A DNA stretch of 24,653 nucleotides. It comes from a virus. The translations under genes were made by a program, and so were the position numbers. The notes under the pieces were generated by a model that searched no databases, was not told the DNA's origin, and worked only from the letters and a program-made list of their open reading frames with translations. Position 1 is the first letter of the stretch. The number at the start of each line of letters is the position of its first letter. The stretch is taken from the IMG/VR virus record IMGVR_UViG_3300013093_003046, positions 1 to 24,653 of that record. One strand, 5' to 3'. Shown in pieces: positions 1 to 6,466 of the stretch.

Positions 1-1
1 C

Positions 2-508
2 TACGACAAAGGACACATGGCTCCGGATGGTGATCTATCTTGGGACACACAGGTAGAGTTTGAAAGTTTCCTAATGACTAACATGAGCCCACAAGCTGGT
101 TCATTAAACAGAGGTATCTGGAAACTGCTAGAAACTTCAGTACGAGGATGGGCGGTACAAGGTAACAACTCATACACAGTTATCGCAGGTGGCGTTTATG
201 CTCCAGGCGACAAAACTATTGGTGCCGGTGTTGTAGTTCCACATGCGTTCTACAAGATCGTTATCAATAATCAGACAGGACAAGTAGCAGGTTGGATGTT
301 TCCACACGTAGCACCTTATCCTAACCTAGGCAATGATCTAACCAAGTTCCGTATGCCAATCGCACAGATAGAACAACAGGGCGGGGTCAAGTATCCATTA
401 CCAGCAAACGCTCAAGAACTACAGCCAGGCAAAGAATGGCCCGTGGATTTTGGAAAACTAACACAGGCGAAACGTGCTAAATGCGGTGCTAACGCCAGTG
501 ACGATTAA
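2..508 (+). CDS. DNA/RNA non-specific endonuclease (NUC1/EndoG family), 5'-truncated
   Basis: The frame is already open at the window edge, and the first codons read YDKGHMAP, the DRGH-type active-site motif (here DKGH) of the Serratia nuclease/EndoG family; its His is the general base. About 20 residues later comes TNMSPQ...NRGIWKLLE, matching the conserved NMxPQ...N Mg-binding segment and the following helix. The N-terminal part of the protein, possibly with a signal peptide, lies outside the window. An ATG at 17 is in frame but would cut off the catalytic motif, so it is not the real start. The enzyme family cleaves DNA and RNA without sequence specificity. In a phage it could degrade host nucleic acid or be carried in or exported from the infected cell; which of these applies is not visible. 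The cold-shock gene follows after 11 bases. Confidence 0.85.
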   Translation, partial: YDKGHMAPDGDLSWDTQVEFESFLMTNMSPQAGSLNRGIWKLLETSVRGWAVQGNNSYTVIAGGVYAPGDKTIGAGVVVPHAFYKIVINNQTGQVAGWMFPHVAPYPNLGNDLTKFRMPIAQIEQQGGVKYPLPANAQELQPGKEWPVDFGKLTQAKRAKCGANASDD

Positions 509-519
509 AGAGAAAAGAA

Positions 520-726
520 ATGGCAACAGGAACAGTAAAATGGTTTAACACAGTTAAGGGCTTTGGATTTATAACACCCGATAGTGGTGGGGCAGATGTA
601 TTCGTACATTACTCGCAGATACAGTCAGAAGGTTATAAAAATCTAAAAGAAAACGAAAAAGTACAGTTTGATCTAGTAAGCACACCCAAAGGCGATCTAG
701 CTAATAATGTAACTATCCTAAACTAA
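520..726 (+). CDS. Cold-shock domain protein (CspA-like)
   Basis: A 68-residue single cold-shock domain of normal length. It starts [10 protein letters not shown], carries the RNP1-type motif KGFGFI (about residues 13-18) and the RNP2-type motif VFVHY (27-31), and ends in the usual last beta strand. Such proteins bind single-stranded RNA or DNA in the cytoplasm and melt mRNA secondary structure. The ATG follows AGAGAAAAGAA, a weak ribosome-binding site, 11 bases after the nuclease stop codon, so the two are probably co-transcribed. A strong hairpin directly after the stop ends the unit. Family assignment is firm. The role in the phage (helping translation in a cold habitat, or acting as a transcription antiterminator) is inference. 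Confidence 0.95.
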   Translation: MATGTVKWFNTVKGFGFITPDSGGADVFVHYSQIQSEGYKNLKENEKVQFDLVSTPKGDLANNVTILN

Positions 727-731
727 AATAA

Positions 732-764
732 ATAAAGGATACGCCTAAAAAACGTATCCTTTAT
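732..764 (+). terminator. Hairpin terminator after csp
   Basis: A 12-bp perfect stem (ATAAAGGATACG, 732-743, with CGTATCCTTTAT, 753-764) and a 9-base loop, followed by CTTT. It starts 5 bases after the csp stop codon. A late-promoter-like AATAAATA (727-734) overlaps its 5' arm, so the next operon may start here. Confidence 0.75.
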
Positions 765-779
765 CTTTGGCAGGAATTT

Positions 780-1604
780 ATGAAAACATTTAGAGATTAT
801 CTCAAAGAAGCAGAACAGGCAGCCGCCGCTGATGAGCCGCCAGAGAAAAAGACTAAAACTAAAGTTCGTCCCGATACATCAGCGTTTGATAGAGCCTTCG
901 CAGGACCTAGCCAAGATAATCCATTAGCGAATAGAGAACCAGAGCGCAGAAATCAAGAACCAGAGGCGCCTAGAGATCCTAGAACCAATCAAAGTAGTAA
1001 AGTCAACACTAGAAATAAGACCTCTGGACTAAGCACACCTGGCATGTCCGCTAAACTAGCAGGTATGCGTGACATAGCACCACACCCAGATGATGTGCCT
1101 GCTAATCCAGAAGAACCTACTACGGATATAGCTCATAGAGTAGATCCAGATAACTTGCCATCAGTGGCAGGCCAGGCTCTACAAGCGGCCGGTGTAGTAA
1201 ATCCAGAATGGCACAAGGTAGCTAATCTACCAGGTAACATGAAACGTGCTATACAGTCATTAGGTCGCCATCTGTTTGGATCTATGACACGTACTAGGAC
1301 AGAAGACATACAGATGATTGCCAACCTAGGCGGACAGGGACCTAACAGCACAGCTGAAGTCCGTGCCGTGGCTAACTGGATACGGGACAACGGAGATGAT
1401 CTAGGTCCGGGCGATATCGATTTCGCGACCAGCATACCTGGATACAACGCAGAGATACATAACTATGTAGCCGCAGGAATACATTGGCTATTAGTAAGAG
1501 ATGAGTTTGGACAGTATATATACAGCTGGCCAGAACAGGACAGCATAGGATACCAAGGGCAGGAAAGATTAGGTCGTCCAGAACAACGCAGATTAGGTAG
1601 GTAA
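780..1604 (+). CDS. Unknown protein with capsid-targeting-like N terminus
   Basis: This 274-residue protein is not recognised beyond its ends. It begins MKTFRDYLKEAEQ, very close to the T4 internal-protein capsid-targeting peptide (IPIII begins MKTYQEFIAEA), and has a possible prohead-protease cleavage point after L-K-E (residue 11). Residues 12-110 are rich in Pro, Glu, Arg and Asn and look disordered. Residues 120-260 look folded, with NLPGNMKRAIQSLGRHLF and a Trp/Tyr-rich end. The C terminus repeats a short Gly-Arg-Leu/Pro-Glu-Gln pattern (QERLGRPEQRRLGR). The start follows CAGGAATTT, a modest ribosome-binding site. It opens a set of genes with similar N termini (780-4056). A packaged or head-internal protein is a reasonable inference, with no direct functional evidence. 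Confidence 0.8.
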   Translation: MKTFRDYLKEAEQAAAADEPPEKKTKTKVRPDTSAFDRAFAGPSQDNPLANREPERRNQEPEAPRDPRTNQSSKVNTRNKTSGLSTPGMSAKLAGMRDIAPHPDDVPANPEEPTTDIAHRVDPDNLPSVAGQALQAAGVVNPEWHKVANLPGNMKRAIQSLGRHLFGSMTRTRTEDIQMIANLGGQGPNSTAEVRAVANWIRDNGDDLGPGDIDFATSIPGYNAEIHNYVAAGIHWLLVRDEFGQYIYSWPEQDSIGYQGQERLGRPEQRRLGR

Positions 1605-1611
1605 ATAGATC

Positions 1612-2490
1612 ATGAGACCAGAACGATTAAGATTATTCGCACAGCTAGCAGAAGGACTGATGGAAGTTAGCTCTACTAGCGAAAAACTATGGAACCATCC
1701 AGGTGCCATACAGATAATGAAACATCTACATAGCGAGATGGAACTAGCACATGACACAGAGTGGGAAGACCTTCCACGTATATTCTGGAGCGAATTCAAA
1801 GATACACGCACAGGCAAGTGGGTGCTTATCAAAGGAACCAAAGGCACAGGTGCTATCAAATCACTAGGTAATGGCACTTATCTAGCCGTAGGTAGCAATG
1901 GTGCCCAGGTACAAAGCCAAGAAGAAACCAAAGGTGGTAGGGTAGAAGCTTTTCTCAAACCTATCATAGGTAATCCTGGTGCTATGTTTAGTGCAGAACA
2001 AGGCACAGCGGTAAAAGATAAACAACAGGCCCGTGCTCGCAATGCTGTTCCGCCAGAAGGTCAACAGGTCAGTGCTGAGACCATAGTGAAGAAATTCAAA
2101 CCCATGTGGAAGAAAGCCATAGAGCATGCCATATCTGACATGCGAGGATTCGTCGTGATCCAAGTCAAGAATGGAGCTTTTGAGAAAGCACAGAGAAAAC
2201 TGAAACAGCTAATGGCATTACGTGCTCTAGATGATTCACTGGACGAAGGAGATGAAGCACCAGAATTAATAAAGAAGGCTGTAGGTAGTGCTATAACTCT
2301 AGCAGCCGGGCATTTCTATCCCGAAGAGACAGGTGAGATAACAAGGGGATACGGTGGTTATGGTGGCACATATGGTTTAAGAGCAGAGAATCCAGAAGGT
2401 GTTAAAATGCTATTAGCAGACCTAAGCAACGGAGATACTACCAAGATGGGAGTGATCCTAGGATTTTTTAAGAGGAGCCTCTTACAATGA
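1612..2490 (+). CDS. Unknown protein, possible capsid-internal protein
   Basis: A 292-residue protein of unknown function. The N terminus MRPERLRLFAQLAEGLMEVSS is an amphipathic helix with an L-A-E that could be cut by a gp21-type prohead protease, as in the neighbouring proteins. The middle holds a compact region with WVLIKGTKGTG and LGNGTYLAVGSNGAQVQ (about 60-100), then lysine-rich helices, and a Gly/Tyr-rich stretch near residue 245 (RGYGGYGGTYG). The gene lies 7 bases after the previous stop, and its last codon overlaps the next start (ATGA, 2487-2490), so the three genes 780-3545 form one translational unit. Confidence 0.8.
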   Translation: MRPERLRLFAQLAEGLMEVSSTSEKLWNHPGAIQIMKHLHSEMELAHDTEWEDLPRIFWSEFKDTRTGKWVLIKGTKGTGAIKSLGNGTYLAVGSNGAQVQSQEETKGGRVEAFLKPIIGNPGAMFSAEQGTAVKDKQQARARNAVPPEGQQVSAETIVKKFKPMWKKAIEHAISDMRGFVVIQVKNGAFEKAQRKLKQLMALRALDDSLDEGDEAPELIKKAVGSAITLAAGHFYPEETGEITRGYGGYGGTYGLRAENPEGVKMLLADLSNGDTTKMGVILGFFKRSLLQ

Positions 2491-3545
2491 AACTAAGCCA
2501 AGTAATGGCGGAAGCAAACGCCGCAGTCAAAGTATTAAGAGATCCCAAGCGGGTCGAGAAACTAGCCCTCGCCTTCAGACACGATCACAGCGTTCCACAT
2601 AATGCGGTAGCTAAACTAGGATCGAAACCAACTGATGAAGACATAGTTAAATTATGGAGTTCACTTTTAGATCAAAGTTTAGACCTCAGCAGAAAGAGCC
2701 CCACTAAACCTAATCTATCAGCTGATGGTAGGTTCGATGATTGGTTGACTAAATTATATATTAATGGTGCTGTGGATTTCGAAGACATAAGTGGAGAAGG
2801 CGGAGACGCATTGTGGAAATGGTTAACCCTATCTAGAGGTCGTGTATTAAAACCACAGGACCAAGACTTCAATAGATTTGAGAGCATCCAACAACTTAGT
2901 AATAGGATGAATAGTGGGTATTACAGAGGCGCCCTTGAACGCCTTAAGAACCAAGGCGAAATACAGAAGCTTAAGAAGTTCGCCAAGATGATCACCGTAT
3001 ATAAAGACGATAGGTTTACCTGTATAATTCCCTTAAACTATGGAGCTACCGCTGTGTTCAATAACGCAGAAGGATTCCAGGCTAACTTCTGCACAGGTGG
3101 CAGCAGTGGAATAACCTGGTTTAGACGATACGCACCGGATGGTATCATAGTCTGCGTATTGGATGCCAAAAATGTAGATACTAAAAACGGTAAATGGCAA
3201 TTCCATGCCCCTACACGCCAGATAGTTAACGCCCAACAGGACGATAGGGGGGATGTCAGCGGCAATGATCAAAGGTTTGCTGAACTGTTTCCAGGACTAA
3301 TGAAGAAAATCATAGCAGGCATAGAAGCCAAGGCAGATGAGATAAAACAGGCCAGCGATACTGTAGACAATGGATTTACTGATGCTCGCGATAGGCCAAG
3401 CAAACTAGTCGATGGTGGATATGATATACCTAGAGAAATACAGAGGATAGAACGCACCTTTCCTATCAGCACAGCTTCTACCGAACCAGGTGCAGGCAGA
3501 TTACCGGGAACACGAGAACAGCCAGGCGGAGAAGAGCTAAGATAA
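2487..3545 (+). CDS. Unknown phage protein with FCTGG...WFRRY motif
   Basis: A 352-residue protein of unknown function. N terminus MKLSQVMAEANAAVKVL resembles the other capsid-targeting-like leaders here (possible cut after M-A-E). Residues about 165-265 form the most conserved-looking part: a beta-rich run around YGATAVFNNAEGF, then NFCTGGSSGITWFRRYAPDG, then IIVCVLDAKN and WQFH. This recalls a group of large-phage proteins with a W/FCT...F-x-x-Y...G-x-I signature, but I cannot name the fold or activity. The C-terminal 60 residues are charged and likely disordered. The ATG overlaps the preceding stop codon, which supports the start. Probably packaged or structural, by context only. Confidence 0.8.
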   Translation: MKLSQVMAEANAAVKVLRDPKRVEKLALAFRHDHSVPHNAVAKLGSKPTDEDIVKLWSSLLDQSLDLSRKSPTKPNLSADGRFDDWLTKLYINGAVDFEDISGEGGDALWKWLTLSRGRVLKPQDQDFNRFESIQQLSNRMNSGYYRGALERLKNQGEIQKLKKFAKMITVYKDDRFTCIIPLNYGATAVFNNAEGFQANFCTGGSSGITWFRRYAPDGIIVCVLDAKNVDTKNGKWQFHAPTRQIVNAQQDDRGDVSGNDQRFAELFPGLMKKIIAGIEAKADEIKQASDTVDNGFTDARDRPSKLVDGGYDIPREIQRIERTFPISTASTEPGAGRLPGTREQPGGEELR

Positions 3546-3617
3546 CACGTACCTTAGGACCGTGTGCCCGGCTGCTGGGCTATCATTAGAACCGCCATTC
3601 GGATGATAGAAGTGAGC
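3545..3617 (+). other. Intergenic stretch with three consecutive hairpins
   Basis: The gap before the metallopeptidase gene holds three inverted repeats in a row: ACACG/CGTGT (3545-3549/3561-3565), GCCC/GGGC (3566-3569/3577-3580), and CTATCAT...CCG/CGG...ATGATAG (3580-3586, 3592-3594, 3600-3602, 3603-3609). There is no T run, so these are not classic terminators. They could be an RNA 3'-end structure protecting the upstream mRNA, or a processing site. Confidence 0.45.
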
Positions 3618-3625
3618 TATAAATA
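3618..3625 (+). promoter_or_regulatory. T4-type late promoter (perfect TATAAATA)
   Basis: An exact TATAAATA octamer, the T4 late promoter consensus, ends 5 bases before the ATG at 3631. With normal T4 late spacing, transcription would start on the A of the start codon, giving a leaderless message. Confidence 0.7.
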
Positions 3626-3630
3626 TTATT

Positions 3631-4056
3631 ATGAGATTATACCAAATACTAAAAGAAGATCATAGAAAGATAAAGATGACCGGACTACAGCAGTTCGTTG
3701 ATATCATGCGTGATTTCTTACCCTTGGCTATGGAAGAGCTTAAGATCAAAGAGCTACCTCACATACGCTTAGAAAAGTATATATCAGACTCATCACAGCC
3801 TACTTTTGGTAAATTTGTTCACACCGAGAATGTTATACATCTAGGAATAGAAAACAGGCATCCCCTCGATGTAATGAGAACTCTAGCACACGAGCTAACA
3901 CATTTCAAACAAGGTAGAGAGAATAGGCTTAACGATACTAGCGGACAAACAGGTAGCCCCATAGAAAACGAAGCCCACGAAGTCGCAGGTATCATCATGC
4001 GTAACTTTGGTAAACGCTATCCTCATTACTTCACAGACGATCCTATCATACTATAG
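3631..4056 (+). CDS. Small HExxH zinc metallopeptidase, possibly virion-packaged
   Basis: A 141-residue protein with the zinc-binding motif HELTH (H87, E88, H91), followed about 23 residues later by ENEAHEVAG, where E114 or E117 could be the third metal ligand as in gluzincin-type peptidases. The first residues, MRLYQILKEDH, match the capsid-targeting-like pattern, with a possible cleavage after L-K-E at residue 9. Short phage peptidases of this shape are common in T4-like marine phages, and their targets are unknown. No Shine-Dalgarno sequence precedes the ATG, and the late promoter is placed so that the transcript would begin at the start codon. A role on entry or in head maturation is inference. 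The metallopeptidase fold is well supported by the motif. Confidence 0.8.
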   Translation: MRLYQILKEDHRKIKMTGLQQFVDIMRDFLPLAMEELKIKELPHIRLEKYISDSSQPTFGKFVHTENVIHLGIENRHPLDVMRTLAHELTHFKQGRENRLNDTSGQTGSPIENEAHEVAGIIMRNFGKRYPHYFTDDPIIL

Positions 4057-4060
4057 TCGT

Positions 4061-4087
4061 AAAAAAAGGACTGTATCTCTACAGTCC
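4061..4087 (-). terminator. Rho-independent terminator for the minus-strand 88-aa gene
   Basis: Read on the minus strand: GGACTGTA, a GAGA loop, TACAGTCC (8-bp stem, 4087-4068), then seven T (4067-4061). It lies between two convergent genes, and its plus-strand hairpin may also stop the metallopeptidase transcript. Confidence 0.85.
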
Positions 4088-4109
4088 CCAGTGGCTCTAT
4101 GAGCAAGGT

Positions 4110-4376
4110 TTATTTCTTGGTATTGCCATTTACAAAACTATACATTTTCTCTGCTGTTTCTAAGATTGTTTCTAATCCGGGAAATGTTGGCATAGACACA
4201 GTTGTTTTTAACTGTCCGTCTTTGTCTTTTTCAGCAGTCATCTGCCATCCTGCAAATTTAGTCTGAAAATCTTCTGTTACATAGTCCTTGGCCATTCCTA
4301 GAATATCTGCGCGGATCTCGTAACCGTTCTTGTTGAATTTAACTTCTGGTAATTTTGGTGTTTCAAATGTTGACAT
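4110..4376 (-). CDS. Unknown 88-residue cytoplasmic protein
   Basis: A small acidic/lysine-rich protein with no recognised family: MSTFETPKLPEVKF, then GYEIRADILGMAKDYV, an aromatic core (FQTKFAGWQM) and a C-terminal helix (ETILETAEKMYSFV). No signal peptide or membrane segment. A good ribosome-binding site (AAGGAG, 7 bases before ATG), a leader hairpin, an upstream promoter-like ACTAAATA and a strong terminator suggest a separately controlled, well expressed single gene. It lies on the opposite strand to most of the window, next to other accessory genes. Confidence 0.8.
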   Translation of the reverse strand: MSTFETPKLPEVKFNKNGYEIRADILGMAKDYVTEDFQTKFAGWQMTAEKDKDGQLKTTVSMPTFPGLETILETAEKMYSFVNGNTKK

Positions 4377-4410
4377 GTTTTTCTCCTTGTGTGTTAATGT
4401 CTGTGTATAA

Positions 4411-4439
4411 ACAGCAACTTCGCTGTCTATGTATTTAGT
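4411..4439 (-). promoter_or_regulatory. Late-promoter-like ACTAAATA with leader stem-loop
   Basis: On the minus strand ACTAAATA (4439-4432) is followed by the inverted repeat ACAGC/GCTGT (4426-4422 with 4415-4411, 6-base loop). With T4 late spacing, +1 would be 4426, exactly the first base of the hairpin. The ribosome-binding site AAGGAG and ATG at 4376 follow. Confidence 0.5.
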
Positions 4440-4448
4440 ATACAGTTA

Positions 4449-5006
4449 TTAGGCCAGTAAAGCAAATGGTCTGGTTATTCTCTTAGTGAGATAATCAGCC
4501 ATACCTAGATTATTTTCAGCTACTTCATTCACATAGGTCATAGGAGTAGCTATAGGTAACTTTATCTCTGCTAGAGTCTCTCCTGAACAGTTTTCCATAG
4601 TAATACCGTATTTCTTACAGAGATGCTTGATCCTAGTGTTGCTGGTCAAACAAACCATAGAACCTTTTAATATATGATGTGTACGACAATATTGTATACA
4701 ACGTTTCATGAGTAGATTTCCTAAGCCCTGTCCTTGATAGTCTTCTAGGACGCTGAATGCCAGTTCCATCTCTCCCTCTAAGGCTATATGCCCTACCGCT
4801 ATAAACTCTAAACTATCATTCTCTATAGCAAAGAGAACATGCTGATCACTACAGGTTTCAAACTTATCACAAAGTGTGTCGATGACTTGATCGCTAACTG
4901 GAATGCCAAAGCGAAGTATCTTAGATTCTGTGCCAAGAAGTTTAAGGTGCGAGCGATACTTAGGATATTCATGAGGCAATACCCTACGAACTGTTTGATA
5001 AGACAT
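4449..5006 (-). CDS. GNAT-family N-acetyltransferase
   Basis: A 185-residue protein. The acetyl-CoA-binding motif A is clear: ELAFSVLEDYQGQGLGNLLMKRCIQYC, with Q-G-Q-G-L-G at residues 91-96 binding the pyrophosphate. It is preceded by the strand pair IENDSLEFIAVGHIAL typical of the fold. The substrate cannot be read from the sequence; GNAT enzymes transfer acetyl groups to proteins, antibiotics, polyamines or small amines. The C-terminal 40 residues extend past the core fold. It is the last gene of a minus-strand operon, starting 1 base after the stop of a small membrane protein, so it is probably translated by coupling. Confidence 0.85.
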   Translation of the reverse strand: MSYQTVRRVLPHEYPKYRSHLKLLGTESKILRFGIPVSDQVIDTLCDKFETCSDQHVLFAIENDSLEFIAVGHIALEGEMELAFSVLEDYQGQGLGNLLMKRCIQYCRTHHILKGSMVCLTSNTRIKHLCKKYGITMENCSGETLAEIKLPIATPMTYVNEVAENNLGMADYLTKRITRPFALLA

Positions 5007-5007
5007 A

Positions 5008-5109
5008 TTATCTTGTTAGTGTTAGGTAAACAAGTATAGCTACAACTGATAGTATAGCAAATTTTGGACCGTATTCTCGTTCTTCCCATTTTTTAATCAG
5101 CTTGGCCAT
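5008..5109 (-). CDS. Small single-span membrane protein (33 aa)
   Basis: ATG at 5109, stop TAA at 5010-5008. The N-terminal half is charged (MAKLIKKWEEREYGPK), followed by one hydrophobic span (FAILSVVAILVYLTLT) and a final Arg. The position within a chain of nearly abutting genes, 2 bases after one stop and 1 base before the acetyltransferase start, supports a real gene. Function unknown; it could be a small regulator of a membrane complex or a holin-like peptide. Confidence 0.6.
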   Translation of the reverse strand: MAKLIKKWEEREYGPKFAILSVVAILVYLTLTR

Positions 5110-5111
5110 GA

Positions 5112-5207
5112 TCAGCTGCCTCGAGTGCCTTTGATGATCATTTCAGCTTTTGCCATGCGTGCGGCAACTACAGCTTCCATTAAATTTTTAAAAAAACGTT
5201 TAATCAT
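5112..5207 (-). CDS. Small basic amphipathic protein (31 aa)
   Basis: ATG at 5207 overlaps the stop of the upstream gene (TAATG), stop TGA at 5114-5112. The sequence MIKRFFKNLMEAVVAARMAKA then EMIIKGTRGS is a positively charged amphipathic helix rich in Ala and Met. No family recognised. Overlapping start and stop and tight spacing on both sides support translation as part of the operon. Confidence 0.55.
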   Translation of the reverse strand: MIKRFFKNLMEAVVAARMAKAEMIIKGTRGS

Positions 5208-5368
5208 TATACATTCCCCCAAACGTTGCCGCGACGTTGATCATAGTAACGGGCCCAGTGCTCTACTTCTGCGCCATTTGTAGGACGCTTACTAGCAATA
5301 AATGCTTCTAGCCCACTTTGTGGACGAATTTCAAAAAACTTGATAAGTTTTGTTAATAGTTTTGACAT
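5207..5368 (-). CDS. Unknown small protein (53 aa), first gene of minus-strand operon
   Basis: ATG at 5368 with an excellent ribosome-binding site (AAAGGAGA, about 7 bases upstream). Sequence features: hydrophobic/basic start MSKLLTKLIKFF, then SGLEAFIASKRPTN and GAEVEHWARYYDQRRGNVWG, an amphipathic aromatic helix. It somewhat resembles short bacterial proteins in which an E-x-x-H/Y-W helix ends in basic residues, but no family is certain. The gene is headed by a perfect late promoter octamer and palindrome. It opens the operon 5368-4449 (53-aa, 31-aa, 33-aa, GNAT). Function unknown. Confidence 0.7.
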   Translation of the reverse strand: MSKLLTKLIKFFEIRPQSGLEAFIASKRPTNGAEVEHWARYYDQRRGNVWGNV

Positions 5369-5392
5369 TTTGTGTCTCCTTTTGATGTGTGT

Positions 5393-5422
5393 CTATTAGT
5401 GTTTTCACTAATAGTATTTATA
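5393..5422 (-). promoter_or_regulatory. T4-type late promoter plus adjacent 9-bp palindrome
   Basis: On the minus strand an exact TATAAATA (5422-5415) touches the inverted repeat CTATTAGTG-AAAA-CACTAATAG (5414-5393). The predicted +1 (5409) falls inside the repeat, so it may act as a DNA operator rather than an RNA leader hairpin. Serves the minus-strand operon starting at 5368. Confidence 0.65.
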
Positions 5423-5499
5423 CTAGTATATGTGCGACCGCACAAGAATACAAGGTTTTATTAATCCAAATATTTTATTATAATAGCGATACACGAAAC

Positions 5500-5507
5500 C
5501 ATAAATA
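5500..5507 (+). promoter_or_regulatory. T4-type late promoter (CATAAATA)
   Basis: CATAAATA, one mismatch from the T4 late octamer, 16 bases before the GTG at 5524. Predicted +1 near 5513. Together with the minus-strand promoter at 5415-5422 it makes this a divergent promoter region. Confidence 0.55.
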
Positions 5508-5523
5508 CCAAAAGGGATAAAAA

Positions 5524-5826
5524 GTGCAAAGAAAAACCCGTAGCCTGTTAGAAGAACTCAATGACATCTCGATCAAGAAAGATCAAGAAGCTTTTATTGA
5601 AGCCCGTGCAGGTCATGTTATAGACAGTGCTATAAATCTGTTGACCTTGATTAGAGAAAACTTTAGCCCTGATGAAGCCTACGAGCTAGAACGTAGATTG
5701 ATCAATAGCATCAAGGGATCTGATCCCGCCAAGTTTACCCGAGGAATCCGTAAGCTACGCGACAGCAAAGAAACTGCTAAACATCTCACATTGATAGAGG
5801 GTGATGTTAAACCCGAAGAAAACTAA
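5524..5826 (+). CDS. Conserved T4-like phage protein, function unknown (100 aa)
   Basis: A GTG start 8 bases after a GGGAT element; the first residues MQRKTRSLLEELNDI support it. Entirely helical and charged: LLEELNDISIKKDQEAFIEARAGHVIDSAINLLTLI, then DEAYELERRLINSIKGSDPAKFTRGIRKL. The general pattern is familiar from uncharacterised small proteins of marine T4-like phages. No catalytic motif is visible. It has its own late promoter and may be a head or core component by association. Confidence 0.8.
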   Translation: MQRKTRSLLEELNDISIKKDQEAFIEARAGHVIDSAINLLTLIRENFSPDEAYELERRLINSIKGSDPAKFTRGIRKLRDSKETAKHLTLIEGDVKPEEN

Positions 5827-5854
5827 TACATTACGGGCTATTTTTTCCAAACTG

Positions 5855-5905
5855 GCTAAATAGTTGTACACCGACCTCGGAGCGAGGTCTATAAATTTAA
5901 GGAGA
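5855..5905 (+). promoter_or_regulatory. Late-promoter-like element, leader stem-loop and strong RBS
   Basis: GCTAAATA (5855-5862), then a 7-bp hairpin with triloop (GACCTCG 5873-5879, CGAGGTC 5883-5889), then AAGGAGA (5899-5905) and ATG at 5912. A second TATAAATT (5890-5897) lies too close to the RBS to be a useful promoter, since a start there would remove the Shine-Dalgarno sequence. Confidence 0.5.
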
Positions 5906-5911
5906 ACTAAA

Positions 5912-6379
5912 ATGGGTGGAATTTCAAGAGTACATGGTGGCTTACTAGCACCAAAAAACTTCGCAGGCGTTAATCTACAAGACTTCACACTAACTTTCTG
6001 GGTTGGCGATGCAGCCGTTGTATGGAGCGACTATACATATAATGGTGTCGTTAACACAGGCGCCAGTATCTATGCTACACAAGGTACAAGTCCAGGTGGC
6101 GCATTTGATCAGATCTTCCGTAATGCTACAGGCAATATCGGAACAGTTAGCCGTGTTGGTACACTACAAAGCACAAGCACATCAGCTACATTAAACTTCG
6201 CAGTTGAAGTACTAGGTTCTGACTATCTAAGCACAGGTACATTAGGTACAGGTAGCTCAGAAGATTCAACATATGCTTATGCTACAATCGCTGCCGCATT
6301 ACAAGGTCGTATCCAAGCACTAGGAACAGTTAATAACGTTCACTTATCAAGTGCCACAGTTGCTAACTTTGTATATTAA
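5912..6379 (+). CDS. Probable virion surface/structural protein (155 aa)
   Basis: Start chosen at 5912 because AAGGAGA lies 6 bases upstream; a longer in-frame reading from 5864 would translate the leader hairpin. The protein is Ser/Thr/Gly/Ala-rich and beta-type: MGGISRVHGGLLAPKNFAGVNLQDFTLTFWV, then long runs of small residues, no Cys, few charges. This composition is typical of phage capsid decoration or fibre-like proteins. Strong expression signals (leader hairpin, consensus RBS, its own terminator) suit a protein made in many copies. No family named; structural role is inference from composition and signals. Confidence 0.75.
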   Translation: MGGISRVHGGLLAPKNFAGVNLQDFTLTFWVGDAAVVWSDYTYNGVVNTGASIYATQGTSPGGAFDQIFRNATGNIGTVSRVGTLQSTSTSATLNFAVEVLGSDYLSTGTLGTGSSEDSTYAYATIAAALQGRIQALGTVNNVHLSSATVANFVY

Positions 6380-6407
6380 TCGGTAACTAACAGTTTACTT
6401 ACTGTAG

Positions 6408-6437
6408 AAAGGCATCTTTTTTAGATGCCTTTTTCTT
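6408..6437 (+). terminator. Rho-independent terminator
   Basis: A 10-bp stem (AAAGGCATCT 6408-6417, AGATGCCTTT 6423-6432) with a T5 loop and a T-rich tail, closing the 155-residue protein gene. Confidence 0.85.
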
Positions 6438-6441
6438 TGGC

Positions 6442-6449
6442 CATAAATA
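6442..6449 (+). promoter_or_regulatory. T4-type late promoter (CATAAATA)
   Basis: CATAAATA placed directly after a terminator and 17 bases before the ATG at 6467; predicted +1 near 6455. Confidence 0.55.
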
Positions 6450-6466
6450 TCATAAAGTAGGTAGTT

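Noticed and set aside
4839-5039. Plus-strand frame opposite the acetyltransferase
   Set aside because: The minus-strand GNAT motif and the small-gene chain explain this region; the plus frame has no RBS.
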